NCBI GenBank assembly: GCA_020205615.1
Contig: CM035166.1
Span: 82,575,135-82,639,134 of the forward strand
DNA: 64,000 nt
Reading direction: 5' to 3'
Source of the DNA: Panax quinquefolius
Lineage: Eukaryota > Streptophyta > Magnoliopsida > Apiales > Araliaceae
Part shown: positions 11,436 through 21,944 of the stretch, piece after piece
Numbering within the stretch: the first letter of the stretch is position 1
Layout: each line of letters starts with the position of its first letter
Notes under the pieces: generated by a model
The model's database searches: none
The model's input: only the letters and a program-made list of their open reading frames with translations
Told to the model about the DNA's origin: nothing
Made by a program: the position numbers and the translations under genes

Positions 11436-12587
11436 CACAAGAGGCACCGTCGGGCTTACGACGTTAAAACTAGCGCTACTTGGGAGGCAACCCATGTTCT
11501 ACACTTTTTCTCTTTTAACTTTTATTTATAAGATAGTTTATATTCTAATCTAAGTATTTACTTTCATAGAATTTTTACGTCAATTCTGAATGATTCACAG
11601 GATGAAGAAGGAAGTCAATTCTGACCTCATAGCGCGGGCCGCGTTGTCCAGTATACATGTTTAGCGCGGGGTGCGCTACAAGCCCAGTCCTTCATGCCAT
11701 GTAGCGCTGACTGCGCTACTTCACCGACGTCGAAGCGCTGGGCGCGCCATTCACAATGCGGGGCGCGCTACGGATCCTCAAGTCCCTGACCTCCTAGCAC
11801 GGGGCGCGCTCTCCAAGAGTTATACCAGGTAGCGGGCGCTCTTGTACTAAACCTCCCCCTACCCACTAGTCTTGATCGCGCTATTCACTCATCGATATGC
11901 AAAGACCTTTGGCGGCGTTGATATTGCCAAACACCTCAGAACTTCCTAAGCGGGCAGACGCCATGAGTAAGTTCCAGGTGCCTAATTGCATCAAAAGTCG
12001 TGACCTCAACCATAACTCCCACATTGCCTCTCCTTCACCGAATCATATTCCATAACTCCCACCTTGCCTCTCCTTCACCAAATCAAATTCATCCACTTCT
12101 CCTACACCACTTCAAATTCCAAACCTCCATAACTCCAACAATAATGACAACTCCCCATCAATCCTTCCCCTTTTCAACTTCTATTCCATTTATACCCACT
12201 CACTTTCCATCTCCCAACCCACGTTGGATTTCCTTCCCCTATATGAAGTCCAACTACAATCCACCAATTCATATCAACTATACACATTACAAGCCAATCC
12301 TACATCTATTTCATTCCTTACAACAAAATTCAATCAATTGGGGACACATTTACAAAGAGGGAAACACCATTAGTGCAAGGAACGCACAACTCGCTTCTTG
12401 CTCGATCTTCTTCTCTGTTCTTACTAGCAAGTAAGTAGAACAACTTGGAATTTAGGTGTTTGTTTTTATAATTTGGCTAGCAAGATTACACCAAGAAAGC
12501 TATTGTGGGGAAAAACTCAGTCCGCTCACCAACTGTTCGATAAAAATCCTGAACCAAACTTTGAACCTACTCACCCCAAGAACCACC
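11436..12587 (+). other. Athila pol to env-like spacer with GC-rich palindromic motif cluster
   Basis: The AT-rich spacer contains at 11626-11836 a cluster of variants of agcgcggggcgcgct (for example agcgcgggccgcg, agcgcggggtgcgct, gcggggcgcgcta, gcacggggcgcgct), clearly more GC-rich than its surroundings. The same motif recurs in the LTR at 14929-15056. A 12000-12434 ORF is pyrimidine-rich, low-complexity and not convincing as a gene. Confidence 0.7.
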
Positions 12588-13698
12588 ATGTCTTCCAACA
12601 AAAGAAAACGCCCATCCTCCTCCACTGTTAGGCCTCAATATGATCACACTAGGTTTGTTAGTGAGAGGGCCGCTGACCGATTCAAGTCAACCATTGAAAA
12701 TAAAATATTGGTTCTCGAATGTGGGTTGAAGCCGAATGCTAATTTGGATGGCGACATGGCTTTGCAAATTGTGGAGAGGAATTGGTTTCAGTTGGTTGAA
12801 CAACCACTTCCAGCGGCAATCAACATAGTGAAAGAGTTTTACGCCAATGCAATGGAGCGTGTCAATCACGTAGTCATGGTCCGTGGGAAACCGGTGGTGT
12901 TTCACGCTGATGCTATCAATGAGTATTTTGGGTTAAAGGCACCACAAGATGACAGATATGAAGATGGATTGCCCGAGTTAGATGAGTTGATTATTAGACT
13001 ATGCAAACCCGGGTACTCAATGGGTCATTCAAACCGGAACAAATGAAAAGATAAGTTTTCCACACTCTGTGCTTAGTCGATATGCAAAATCTTGGTATGC
13101 ATTTTTGTGTGCCCGATTAATGCCCACGCGCCATCAGATCGAGGTCACTAAGGCACGAGCTCGGCTATTGTATGGGATTGTACACCACCATTTCCATATG
13201 GACAACTTAATTGTGTTCTATAATGTCGATGTGGGGGAGTGTATTCAAGAGTCCATTGACCGGGTGTTACGCGGGAGCACTACTGGAGGTTTGTTGCATG
13301 TATTCTAAATCACTTACTTGTGTCGCAAAGCAAGAGTGCAGTGGCAACCTACCGAACCTATCCAACACCCCATGGCAATCATTGATCATGCAACAATTGA
13401 GAAATATAAGGCTTGGGATGGGGCGAGATCACATCCACGTGGAGAAGGCTATATTATGATCTGACAACCCTCACCCCCAGTTATAGCAGAACCAAGTCAG
13501 GAGCCACCACCGAGGTCTTCAAGGAATCAATTTCTTTGGTTGGCCCAACGTCAAGATCTAATGCATCAATACAATGCAAATGCATTCAACACGCTTGCTA
13601 ATGCATTTTCCCACTGCAATCCAACTGCACCTCAAGTAGTCATGCCCATTCCTCCTAATTTACCTGCATATCCTCCAGCGGACGACGACGAGCTGTGA
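12588..13698 (+). pseudogene. Athila env-like / post-pol ORF, broken
   Basis: The start ATG at 12588 has a good context (ccaccatgtc). The first segment (to 13046) reads MSSNKRKRPSSST, then FVSERAADRFKSTIENK and FHADAINEYFGL. After a frame change near 13040 it continues with LSRYAKSWYAFLCARLMPT and ARARLLYGIVHHH, a motif of the plant-transposon domain common in Athila post-pol ORFs. After two more shifts it ends with QDLMHQYNANAFNTLANAF and PAYPPADDDEL at the TGA 13696. In Athila this position holds the so-called env-like gene; no signal peptide or membrane helix is visible, so an envelope function is not supported. It is recognised by position and motifs only. Confidence 0.72.
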
Positions 13699-13832
13699 CT
13701 CATTTTCAGGGAAGGCATCATACTTTTATTTGAATTATTTTGGCATAATGAGGTCATTACTTATTTTCAGTTTGGGGGATTATGTTTCATGTTCTTTAGT
13801 AATTTATAATTGTCGTTTCATGTTATCTTATC

Positions 13833-13885
<53 letters not shown>

Positions 13886-14741
13886 TTTGCATATAGTTGC
13901 ATGAATCCAGTTATTAGATCATATATGTGATTCTTGGCCAATGATGAAATTGAAATTATGTAGACAAGTATATTACTTAGTACGAGAAGCTTGATGCAAT
14001 TTCTTTTATAATGTGGATCTTGTTCTGATTGAAACTAGTATAATAAGGATAGCACGTTAATAACATCTGTGTTAATGGATTAGTTCAAATTGTTACATAA
14101 AGATTTTCTAAAGGATAGTGCTAGTATAAATGAGAAAGTGACAAGGATAGGCATGAACCTAAGTTTGGGGGAAGATTGGGGTATATAAGCTCTTAAAAAA
14201 AATTATTGGAAATTAGTTGAGTCTTGTGGTGGGTTGAGAAGAAATACTCCCCATAAACACAAGCGTGAGATGGAGTGTAAAACACACTCACCAACCATCT
14301 ATCTAAAAAAATAACAAAGAAAAGACGGAAGAATAAGGGTAAAGAGCCCCCGTCAATGAAAAAAAACACAAAAGAAGTGAGCATGAATACCCTTTTTCGG
14401 AACCTGAATCTTGGTAATTGTTTGGGCTAAGCTAGAACTTGTTTGTTGTTGAAATTTTTGAGTTTATGTTGTATGATTCCTGATAAGAAACTGGTTATGT
14501 AACTGAATTTGATTCGATATCAGTTAGCATGGCTGTCACACACATACACACTGTATTAGTGATAACAGGGTAAGATGTCAGGATTAATAAGGAGTGCAAA
14601 TTGATTTTGATATGAAGTGTTGATATGTTTACTAGTTTTTCTGAGGCTGTCTAGTAAATCATCTTTACAGTCTTAATTCTGGATTCGTAGTTTAGTTGTA
14701 GTGCATTGCATTGTATTTTGCCTGAGGACAAGCAATGTTCA
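13699..14741 (+). other. Athila 3' noncoding region
   Basis: This holds no coding sequence that I can support. It contains the (AT)n tract below and A-rich strings near 14190 and 14310, and it leads to the PPT. A noncoding stretch here is normal for Athila. Confidence 0.7.
13836..13879 (+). repeat. (AT)n microsatellite
   Basis: About 22 AT dinucleotides are nearly uninterrupted. It translates as a run of Y-I in one frame, which is not a gene. Confidence 0.95.
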
Positions 14742-14755
14742 TGTTTGGGGGAATT
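14742..14755 (+). other. Athila polypurine tract
   Basis: tgtttgggggaatt lies immediately before the 3' LTR start TGATGAGTAGG. It would prime plus-strand synthesis. Confidence 0.8.
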
Positions 14756-16272
14756 TGATGAGTAGGTTTTTAACCTACGATTTATGTTCGTTTAGCTTGA
14801 TATATTGTTAGTTTTTGGTAATTTCATGTTACTTTTGATAGGTTGTTTGCTTGTTGCAGGATAATCCACGAGCCTATCAAGATGTTACAATTGGAAGGAG
14901 ATTTCGAGTAATCTTGGAGTTTCTGGCTACATAGCACGGGGCGCACTGTGCTGCATAGGAATGCGGCGCGGGGCACGCTGGAATGAGACAACCTCATGGG
15001 GCTCTAGCGTGGGGCGCGCTGTCGGCATGTGTTTCTTGGCGCGGGACGCGCTGCGTCGGGGTTGTTGTTGGGCGAGATTTGATGTTGTGCTAGAAGTTGG
15101 GCTATATTGGGAACTGATAATTTTTTATGTAATGTGACCATATTAGGAGAGTGGGATGGTTGTTAGTTTATTTTGTGGGAGTCTTTGACTATTGAGTTGT
15201 TGATTTTGAAAAGGATCCATGTCCCCACTTAACTTCTTATGGGGAGAGTTAGAGTTGGATTAGGATTGATGTATGGAGTTGAATTGAGACTACTTTTATG
15301 CTAAGTGTGGAAGAATGGAGGAAGAGCTATATACACTTCGAGAACAAGATTGAAGAGAAAGAGCTTGGAGGAACAAAGTAGAGGAATAATTTCACGAAGA
15401 TTTCATAATCGAAGGGCGAGAAGGGTGGTGTATTACTATTCTCCTCTAATTTCTATATTCTGTAATTGGGATGATGTTTTCTTTTATTTATTCAGTATTT
15501 AATTTATTAGCTATGAACTAAATTACTTATTAGGCTTATAATGGATCTTTAAGTGGAACAATGATTACGTAACCTCGGTTTTCAGTTTAATAAAGCTATT
15601 ATGTAGTTTATCTATATTAATTTGAGCTTGAATTTATGAATTGTTTGATCAACAATTTTATGTGGATTTGTATGAATTCGAGAGATGAAATATAAATCTA
15701 GACTTAGTTAATATAGCATGTGTCATGAATTTTGTGAATAGTAGATTCTTGATTATTGTTAAGGTAGAGATATGCTTGACATCGCATGTAATCATGAAGA
15801 GAACTTGAACTTAAACCTTATTTAACTAGAATGCACATAGTTGATTAAGGTGTTTCACTTAATTCTATCTTAATTGTGGATTTGGGTTAATACGGTGTTA
15901 ATACATCGAGAGGTGGTTAATACTATTTATGTGTTATTGATTAATAAACCGAGGTAGTGAATTAAAATGGAATAAGGGATTAATAATCAGAGGGATGCTT
16001 AGAGTGAAGTTACAAGCCTAATTCTCCAATATTTGTTTGAAAATTCAGTTTTAGGGTTTGTTGGTATTTAGTTGATGTTTAATAATTTTAATATTTTCAC
16101 TATAAACTAAAAATTGATTAGTTTAATAAAATTAGGATTAATAGAAGATTGGTAATTGTGAAGTTATATTTTTGGCTAATTTGTCTTCGTGGGAACGATA
16201 CTCTATTCACTACTATATTACTTGTTGACCACGTATACTTACGTGTTGTGCGTATATAGATTTTACCCAACA
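14756..16272 (+). repeat. Athila 3' LTR, complete (1517 bp)
   Basis: It starts TGATGAGTAGG and ends TTTTACCCAACA. It is collinear with 695-2015 from about 14984 on. It contains at 14929-15056 four variants of the GC-rich motif (gcacggggcgcact, gcggcgcggggcacgct, gcgtggggcgcgct, gcgcgggacgcgct). Confidence 0.92.
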
Positions 16273-18106
16273 TCGCTAAAGCCCTATAATGACACGAAGT
16301 GTCGCTATAGGTGTTCTTGAGTTTCTGGGAATCAATTGGTAATGGCCAAGGGACCACTTTGACCTTGATCTAATTTTCTACTGTTAATGATTCTGGGATT
16401 GGACAAGTATGAATGTTATAGTACTCGTACAGTAGTACAACATCAAACTAAATTCATGCTTTAACCTACATATAACAAGAAGTTAAAGAGGCTCAAAGTC
16501 ACTGTCAGAGCTGTTCTTGGGTTTCTGGGTAACCTAGAATCGTGGTCAAGGTCGGTCAACGGTTTTGTAGCTTCTATATATTTCAATCCGTGTTATAGAT
16601 TTGTGTTTTGTTTGTTGTAATAGGTAGTCTATATGTCAAGGTATATATATTTAGCATTGATTTGGAAAAACTATGATTCTAAGGTCTCGATCTATGATGG
16701 TCAAAGTACAACCAAAGGTTGTTCTTCATGTTCATCAGTTTTCTTGGTTACCCAGAAAACTTAGTCATGCTCGGTCAACGACTTTTGACCAATAATTCTG
16801 GTAATCCTATGAATTTATTAAGCAATTGAATGTCATATATATATAGTATGTATGTCAAGGTATTAATTCATTACAATAAGTTATTATAACATCAAACATA
16901 AAACGATTAAAAGGTTGGTCAAAGTAGCCGGTTCAACATGTTCTTGAGTTTTCTGGGTTACCTAGAAAATAGAACTTCGTGATCGATCAACCACTTTTAA
17001 CCACTTATATCTTGCAATATATGGTTCCAATGAACCTATTTTCTTTTCTAGATTAAAGACCGCATGTCATACTACAAATAACATACAATTAACAGACCTA
17101 GCTATTAATATACACGGATCTACAGGCTCTGACATTCAACTATCAGACTTATTTTTCCAAAATTTCTAGATTGCTTAAAACACTAATTTGATGCATCTAG
17201 ATGTTATGAAAACATGTTCTATTAATTTAGCATACTTTCTAACATGTTATTACATATATTTAAACATCTAAACAACAATTTGTACAAAAGCATCAATGAT
17301 CTAGCTACCAATTAGGGTTTGCACCTTTTCTTGCTTGATTTTGATTTATGGCTATTGAATCTGTTATTGCTATCACCATGGCTTCTTTAGGCTGGTTATA
17401 CGAGTGTATAGGCTTATAATTTTCGTGAGTTTGTACTGAGCTATGGTTTCCTTTTATAAAATTTTCCAACTTGGCTTTTTGGTCATTTAATCACCTACTT
17501 GCCAACTTAAAGAACTGATTTGTGGCTCTCCTGGTGCTTGGGAGTTTGGAAGCATGTCATGTGATGTTTTGGAACTTGTGTTGATGACTCCTAACCTACT
17601 TGTAAGCTAGTTGACCAAATTAGTTGCTTAATTATGCCATAATTCTCATTAATCTTGATTATGGTTTTGTTTTTTTTATCATTAGGGTTACTTAATGATA
17701 TTTATTAATACCTAATTGAAGTTTAGCAATCATGATTAGCTGTTAGGATAACCTAATTAGGGTTTGGTCTAGCTAATTAAGGTTTAGGTTTACAAATTAG
17801 GGTTATGGTTTGTAATCTAAGGTTTCTAACTTAGATTTTTCACAAATCCAAACAAGCATGACATAGCTTTTTGTCAGTGTAAGCACGACAAAGCAGCTTG
17901 TCAAAATAAATATACCGAAAAGTTTGTTTTCTGAAGAAAAATTTTAAGCATGAGGTGTCAAACACCGTCAATTTTTGGACTAAAATTTATTTGACCTAGT
18001 CTGTTAAACAAAGTATATATTAACACATAACACTTTCAGAATGGTGAGATTTTATTAATATAACTGAATTTACATATTCGAGTCTTATTAGGGTTTTGGG
18101 GTTTCA
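16273..18106 (-). mobile_element. Chromovirus-like 3' LTR, minus strand (cut by Athila)
   Basis: On the minus strand a PPT (18111-18120) is followed within a few bases by TGAAACCCC at 18106. The sequence from there to the Athila junction at 16272 therefore sits where the 3' LTR of the integrase fragment at 18156 should be. It contains the ~210-bp tandem repeats. The Athila 3' LTR ends inside it, so its own end is not seen. Confidence 0.6.
16313..17150 (-). repeat. Four diverged ~210-bp tandem units
   Basis: Units marked by gttcttgagtttctggg, then tacctagaa, ggtcggtcaac and cttttgacc start at about 16313, 16513, 16730 and 16940 (spacings 200, 217, 210). The sequence just upstream, at 16273-16312, is an imperfect hairpin: ctataatgacac and gtgtcgctatag around gaa. 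A similar block recurs at 63905-63960. Confidence 0.7.
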
Positions 18107-18110
18107 TATT

Positions 18111-18120
18111 TACCCCCCAC
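18111..18120 (-). other. Chromovirus polypurine tract
   Basis: On the minus strand the order is atttcgaggacaaaattttt, then attagtggggggtaaa. This is the standard chromovirus 3'-end signature (a TTTCGAGGACGAAATTT-like motif, then a G-rich PPT, then the LTR). Confidence 0.8.
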
Positions 18121-18155
18121 TAATAAAAATTTTGTCCTCGAAATTACAGTAAATG

Positions 18156-18699
18156 TTAAGTAAATAGTTGGGGATTGTTCTCTCGCATTTTATCTTCGAG
18201 CTCCCATGTAGCCTCTTCAATGTTCTGATTCCTCCAGATTACTTTGACCGATGCTATCACTTTGTTCCTCAGGACTTGCTCTTTACAATCGACGATCTGC
18301 ATAGGTTCTTCTACGTAAGAAAGATCTTCTTTGATTTGGATTGGATTATAATTTATAACGTGTTTGTAATCAGGTTTGTATAGTCGTAATATAGACACAT
18401 GAAACATATTATGAATATGGTTTAACTTAGGAGGTAGTGCTATTTCATAAGTAACTTCACATATCCTCCTCAAAATTTCAAAAGGTCCAATGAATCTCAG
18501 ACTCAGTTTTCCTTTCTTGCCAAATCGTATCTTGCCCTTCCAAGGGGACACTTTCAAGAATATGTGACCTCCAATGCTAAAGTTTTGTTGTTGACGATGT
18601 GGATTGGCGTATTTCCTCTATCGATCTTATGATGCTTGTAATCGTTCACGTATAATTCTGATAGTTTTAGTAGTTTGTTGGATTATCTTAGGCCCTAGC
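18156..18699 (-). pseudogene. Chromovirus integrase C-terminus with chromodomain (fragment)
   Basis: The intact reading on the minus strand covers 18557-18156: LKVSPWKGKIRFGKKGKLS-type text, RFIGPFEILRRI, YEIALPPKLNHIHNMFHVS, then a chromodomain-like tail ending EEATWELEDKMRENNPQLF. The upstream 18558-18699 reads, in broken frames, as the preceding integrase helix region (ERLQAS-like, YANPHRQQQ-like). This identifies a Tekay/Del-like Ty3/gypsy chromovirus; the chromodomain directs integration to heterochromatin. The upstream pol is missing because another LTR starts at 18700 (TGTACCGCCC), so this is a remnant. Confidence 0.88.
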
Positions 18700-21600
18700 T
18701 GTACCGCCCTCAAATTCGGGTACTAATCACCACAAATCTGGTACACTAATTCTATAACTATTGCAGAAGATATAAACATAAATTTTTTTATACAATAAAC
18801 TTTTACATATAATCCCCAAGGTTTGTAACCTTAACTTAATACATGCATTCAATATCCTACACGACTTACAATGTCATTCACATCAGAAAATTTAATAATT
18901 TTAACTACATACTAATCCAATTCTGGAATTTACCTTTGCCTCTGTCTTTATTCAAGCCTTCGTCTTAATCTGAAAATTTTATCATGATATAGCAAGGGTG
19001 AGCAACTATTTTGCCCATCAAGTTTAAGTACAAGGAAGATATATCATGGTTGAAAAGGAATAAACTTTCAAGTTTTCAATAATGTAATATAATTATGAAA
19101 GAGCATGAATCAAAACTTCAATACCTGAATAACTGAATAATTCTGCTGAGTGGTCAACAATGACCATGAACAAATATTTTGGTAATGAAGGTGATCAGCC
19201 TTTCATACCTGATAAACATATGCAATGTGCACTAAGTGTGAATCAATAATCATAGATGTGGAATAATTGTCAATAATTAAACCACTAGCATTCTTGAAAA
19301 TTATTAACTCGAGTTTGAGTTAGAAAACTTACCTGTACCGTTAATTACCGCTAAGCAAACTAATTTAATCTCTTATAAAAGACCTATCATTAATAAGATC
19401 GATCCTCCAATTAGCATAATACATTTTATCTCACAACACTATTATTAAAATAATAAATTAGCTAACATTTAGCCACATAATAAAACATTGAATAATTCTT
19501 TAACTCACTAGTAATATTATCGTCATTTGATAATATTATTATCACATAACCATCATCTTAAATTCCCGCCTAATATTATTAATATTTTAATAATATTTTA
19601 TTTACTTCTCCATTTCTTAGTAATATCTTAATCATTTACAAATATTATTAATCATTTAATAATATTTTAATCACCTATATAATATTATTAATCATATAAT
19701 AGTATTTTCTCACACATTTTAAGATGCAAAAATTTTACATCTTGAAGATTAAACCATTTAAATTTCATTTAAGAAATATCTTTTACCTTTACCCACAAAT
19801 TCGGAGTTTAAACAGCTAATGCATAGCTTTTATAGTAAAAATTCAATTTACTATATTATTTCTTTAATCTAAATAATTTTTATATCATTTTGTTCGTTCA
19901 TAAGTCAACACAGACCATTTTCTCATATATACATATTTTATTCTGCTAGCACATTCGTCTTATTTTTCATTTTTACGAATATTAGCATTTCACTATATAT
20001 ATGTATATTTTATTAATCAGCTCAAAAACCTCACTTTGAACTCTGAAATCCTCAAAATATAATTTTTATGATTAATACAATTTTTCAAGGGTTTTACATT
20101 CTTCGTTGCACCACAAAATAATTTTATAGACAACTATATTTTTTTTATTTCGCTTAAGTATGTAATTTATATTTATTACATATTTTTATTGTTTTATTTA
20201 TACCCGAAAGGAAGTTTCTCAGCATAAAATATCACTTCTAGCCAAATCTCGCCTCGTAAGATTTTATTAGATTTATTATGACTTATTATTTTGCCAGAAC
20301 ATGATTAGGAACATCGAACGTCAAAGTCGCTCAACGCCCCAATGCTCGGCGTTCGCTCAAATTTTAGTTCTGATATGCATGTTCGCTCATTTTTAATTCT
20401 CAAATCATGAGTCATATAACAGCGAATTTTCGGATGTATTATAAACCTCATGACATAGTATTTTAGAAAATTTTCACACCGCGAAAACGGATCACGAAAG
20501 CTCATCAAAACAGTGCGCGAAAAGGACGTCAGCGGCGAATAACACACCCGGTAGCGCGACGCTTTCGTGAGCATTCTTTCTTTGCTTTCTGCCGCGTTCA
20601 TGCATCTTGAGACAGCCACTTCGCAATTTTCTCACGCGTTACTCGTAACTCCGATTAATCTGATTTTTGGATATGTTATACATGGCATACCAAAGTATTT
20701 TTAAAAAAATATCAGGACAGGGTTTCAGGTATTATAGGCTACCAAAACAGAGCGCCAAAAGTGTGCATTCATAACAATTTTTCAACTTTTTGTCAGATTT
20801 ACTCTCTCTCGCTAAAACAGTCATAACTTTTACGTTTCAAAACATTTTTGAGCGATTCTTGAACCCACACGAAGCTAACTTCTGGGAGTACAACTTTTAT
20901 TCTTTGACCATTTCCAAATTCTAAACAGAGAATTCCAGAAATGCCGTGTAAAGTGACTGACCCGAGTTGGTTTTCCAGTTTTGACTCGGCTACTTTAAAA
21001 TAGCATAACTCTTTGCTCCGAAGTCAGAATTAGTCTATTCCAAAGTCTATGGAAAGATTATTCAGCGTACTATAACAGACCAAATGCCCATAATTTTTAG
21101 GGCATTCTAGCTAACCCCTAATTTTCTGTTTAGGGGCAGCAGTCACCAATTTGTTTTTTAAGTTAAAAATTGTTTTGGTTCTTCTTCTTCGTTCAAGCTC
21201 ATGAACCCTAAAAATGACAAGATATAACCATAAAACATCATATATTATCTAGATCTACACTCATATGGTTCAAAATCATAAGTTCAACACTTGATCTAAA
21301 ACAACTATAACAAAACACATTAAACTAGCTAGAGTTTTGGGTTTAGGAAATTTTATACCTTTAGTGTTCGATCTTCATCTTGATTTCTTCTTCCTCTCTT
21401 CCCATTTCTGACCTCCCCCTCTTTCATTCCCTCTCAAGCTCTAAAGCTTTCATTGGGGTTTTTGGGTGAGAGTTATGGAGAAATTCATGGTTTCTTCTTT
21501 CCCTTCTTCCTTTTCCCTCTCTTTTCTTTTCCTTCTCTATCTTCCTTCCATCCATGGCAACCATCTCTCTCTCTCTCTCTCTTCTCCCTATTTGGTCTTG

Positions 21601-21944
21601 TGTGTGAGAGAAAAAAAATGAGAGATAAATGATTCTTATTTGTTAAATGAATTAGAAGTTTAATATTAATTAAAGGGGAAACTAGATCCACTTTTTAGGG
21701 GAAATTGTTGGGGGAGTTGGTGAAATTAGGTGGGTTGCCCATGTGCTGGAATTTCCAGCAGATTTTGGTCAAATGGGTCCCGCTTTTATTATCTCGTTTT
21801 GTGTGCTTACTCCCGTTTTTGACTTTCGGACCCAAAAAGTCAAATTTTCAAGTTTATAGTCCATTCCTACTAAAATCAACGCTCCCGACGTCATGGACAC
21901 ATCCGTTTCTCCAAATTCATCTCCGAATTTTAAAGTTTGACTTT
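18700..21944 (-). mobile_element. Large chromovirus-type LTR B1 (minus strand), inserted in the integrase
   Basis: On the minus strand it ends GGGCGGTACA at 18700, comparable with the GGGGCGTTACA ends of family A. It contains the inverted form of the gctcaccctt block (near 19000). The sequence is AT-rich with many taatattatt runs at 19440-19720. It has no credible ORF; the minus ORF at 20305-20619 and the pyrimidine-derived ORF at 21485-21691 look fortuitous. The U3 edge is not certain: it abuts the related LTR at 21945 without a recognisable internal region. Confidence 0.6.
21486..21600 (+). repeat. Pyrimidine-rich tract with (CT)n
   Basis: A long T/C run (cccttcttccttttccctct) is followed by (CT)n at 21564-21582. 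On the minus strand it is a G/A-rich leader-like stretch within the LTR. Confidence 0.8.

Larger units (their letters stand above)
695..16272 (+). mobile_element. Athila-clade Ty3/gypsy retrotransposon, defective, interrupted by a LINE
   Basis: The order is 5' LTR (truncated), tRNA-Asp PBS, gag, aspartic protease, RT, RNase H, integrase, GC-rich spacer, env-like ORF, PPT, 3' LTR. This order, the PBS type, the gag motifs (ESLYEAWERYKEL, LPSDTKKNPK) and the post-pol motif gggaggcaaccc are characteristic of the Athila clade. Without the LINE the element is about 11.6 kb, typical of Athila. Coding parts carry several stops and frameshifts, and the RT active site is changed, so it is not autonomous. 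Its 5' LTR lacks about 230 bp at the start, where the LTR of 1-694 abuts. The 5-bp sequence after the 3' LTR is tcgct; its partner lies outside the window. Confidence 0.9.

Noticed and set aside
12000..12434. 144-codon ORF upstream of the env-like ORF
   Set aside because: It is compositionally biased (T/P/H/S from a C/A-rich stretch), has no recognisable domain, and ends before the env-like start.
12588..13698. A true viral envelope gene in Athila
   Set aside because: No signal peptide, membrane helix or cleavage motif is visible. Only the env-like label by position can be supported.
13730..13930. ORF with a Y-I run
   Set aside because: It is the translation of the (AT)n microsatellite.
21485..21691. 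Minus-strand ORF rich in K/E/R/G
   Set aside because: It arises from the polypyrimidine/(CT)n tract.
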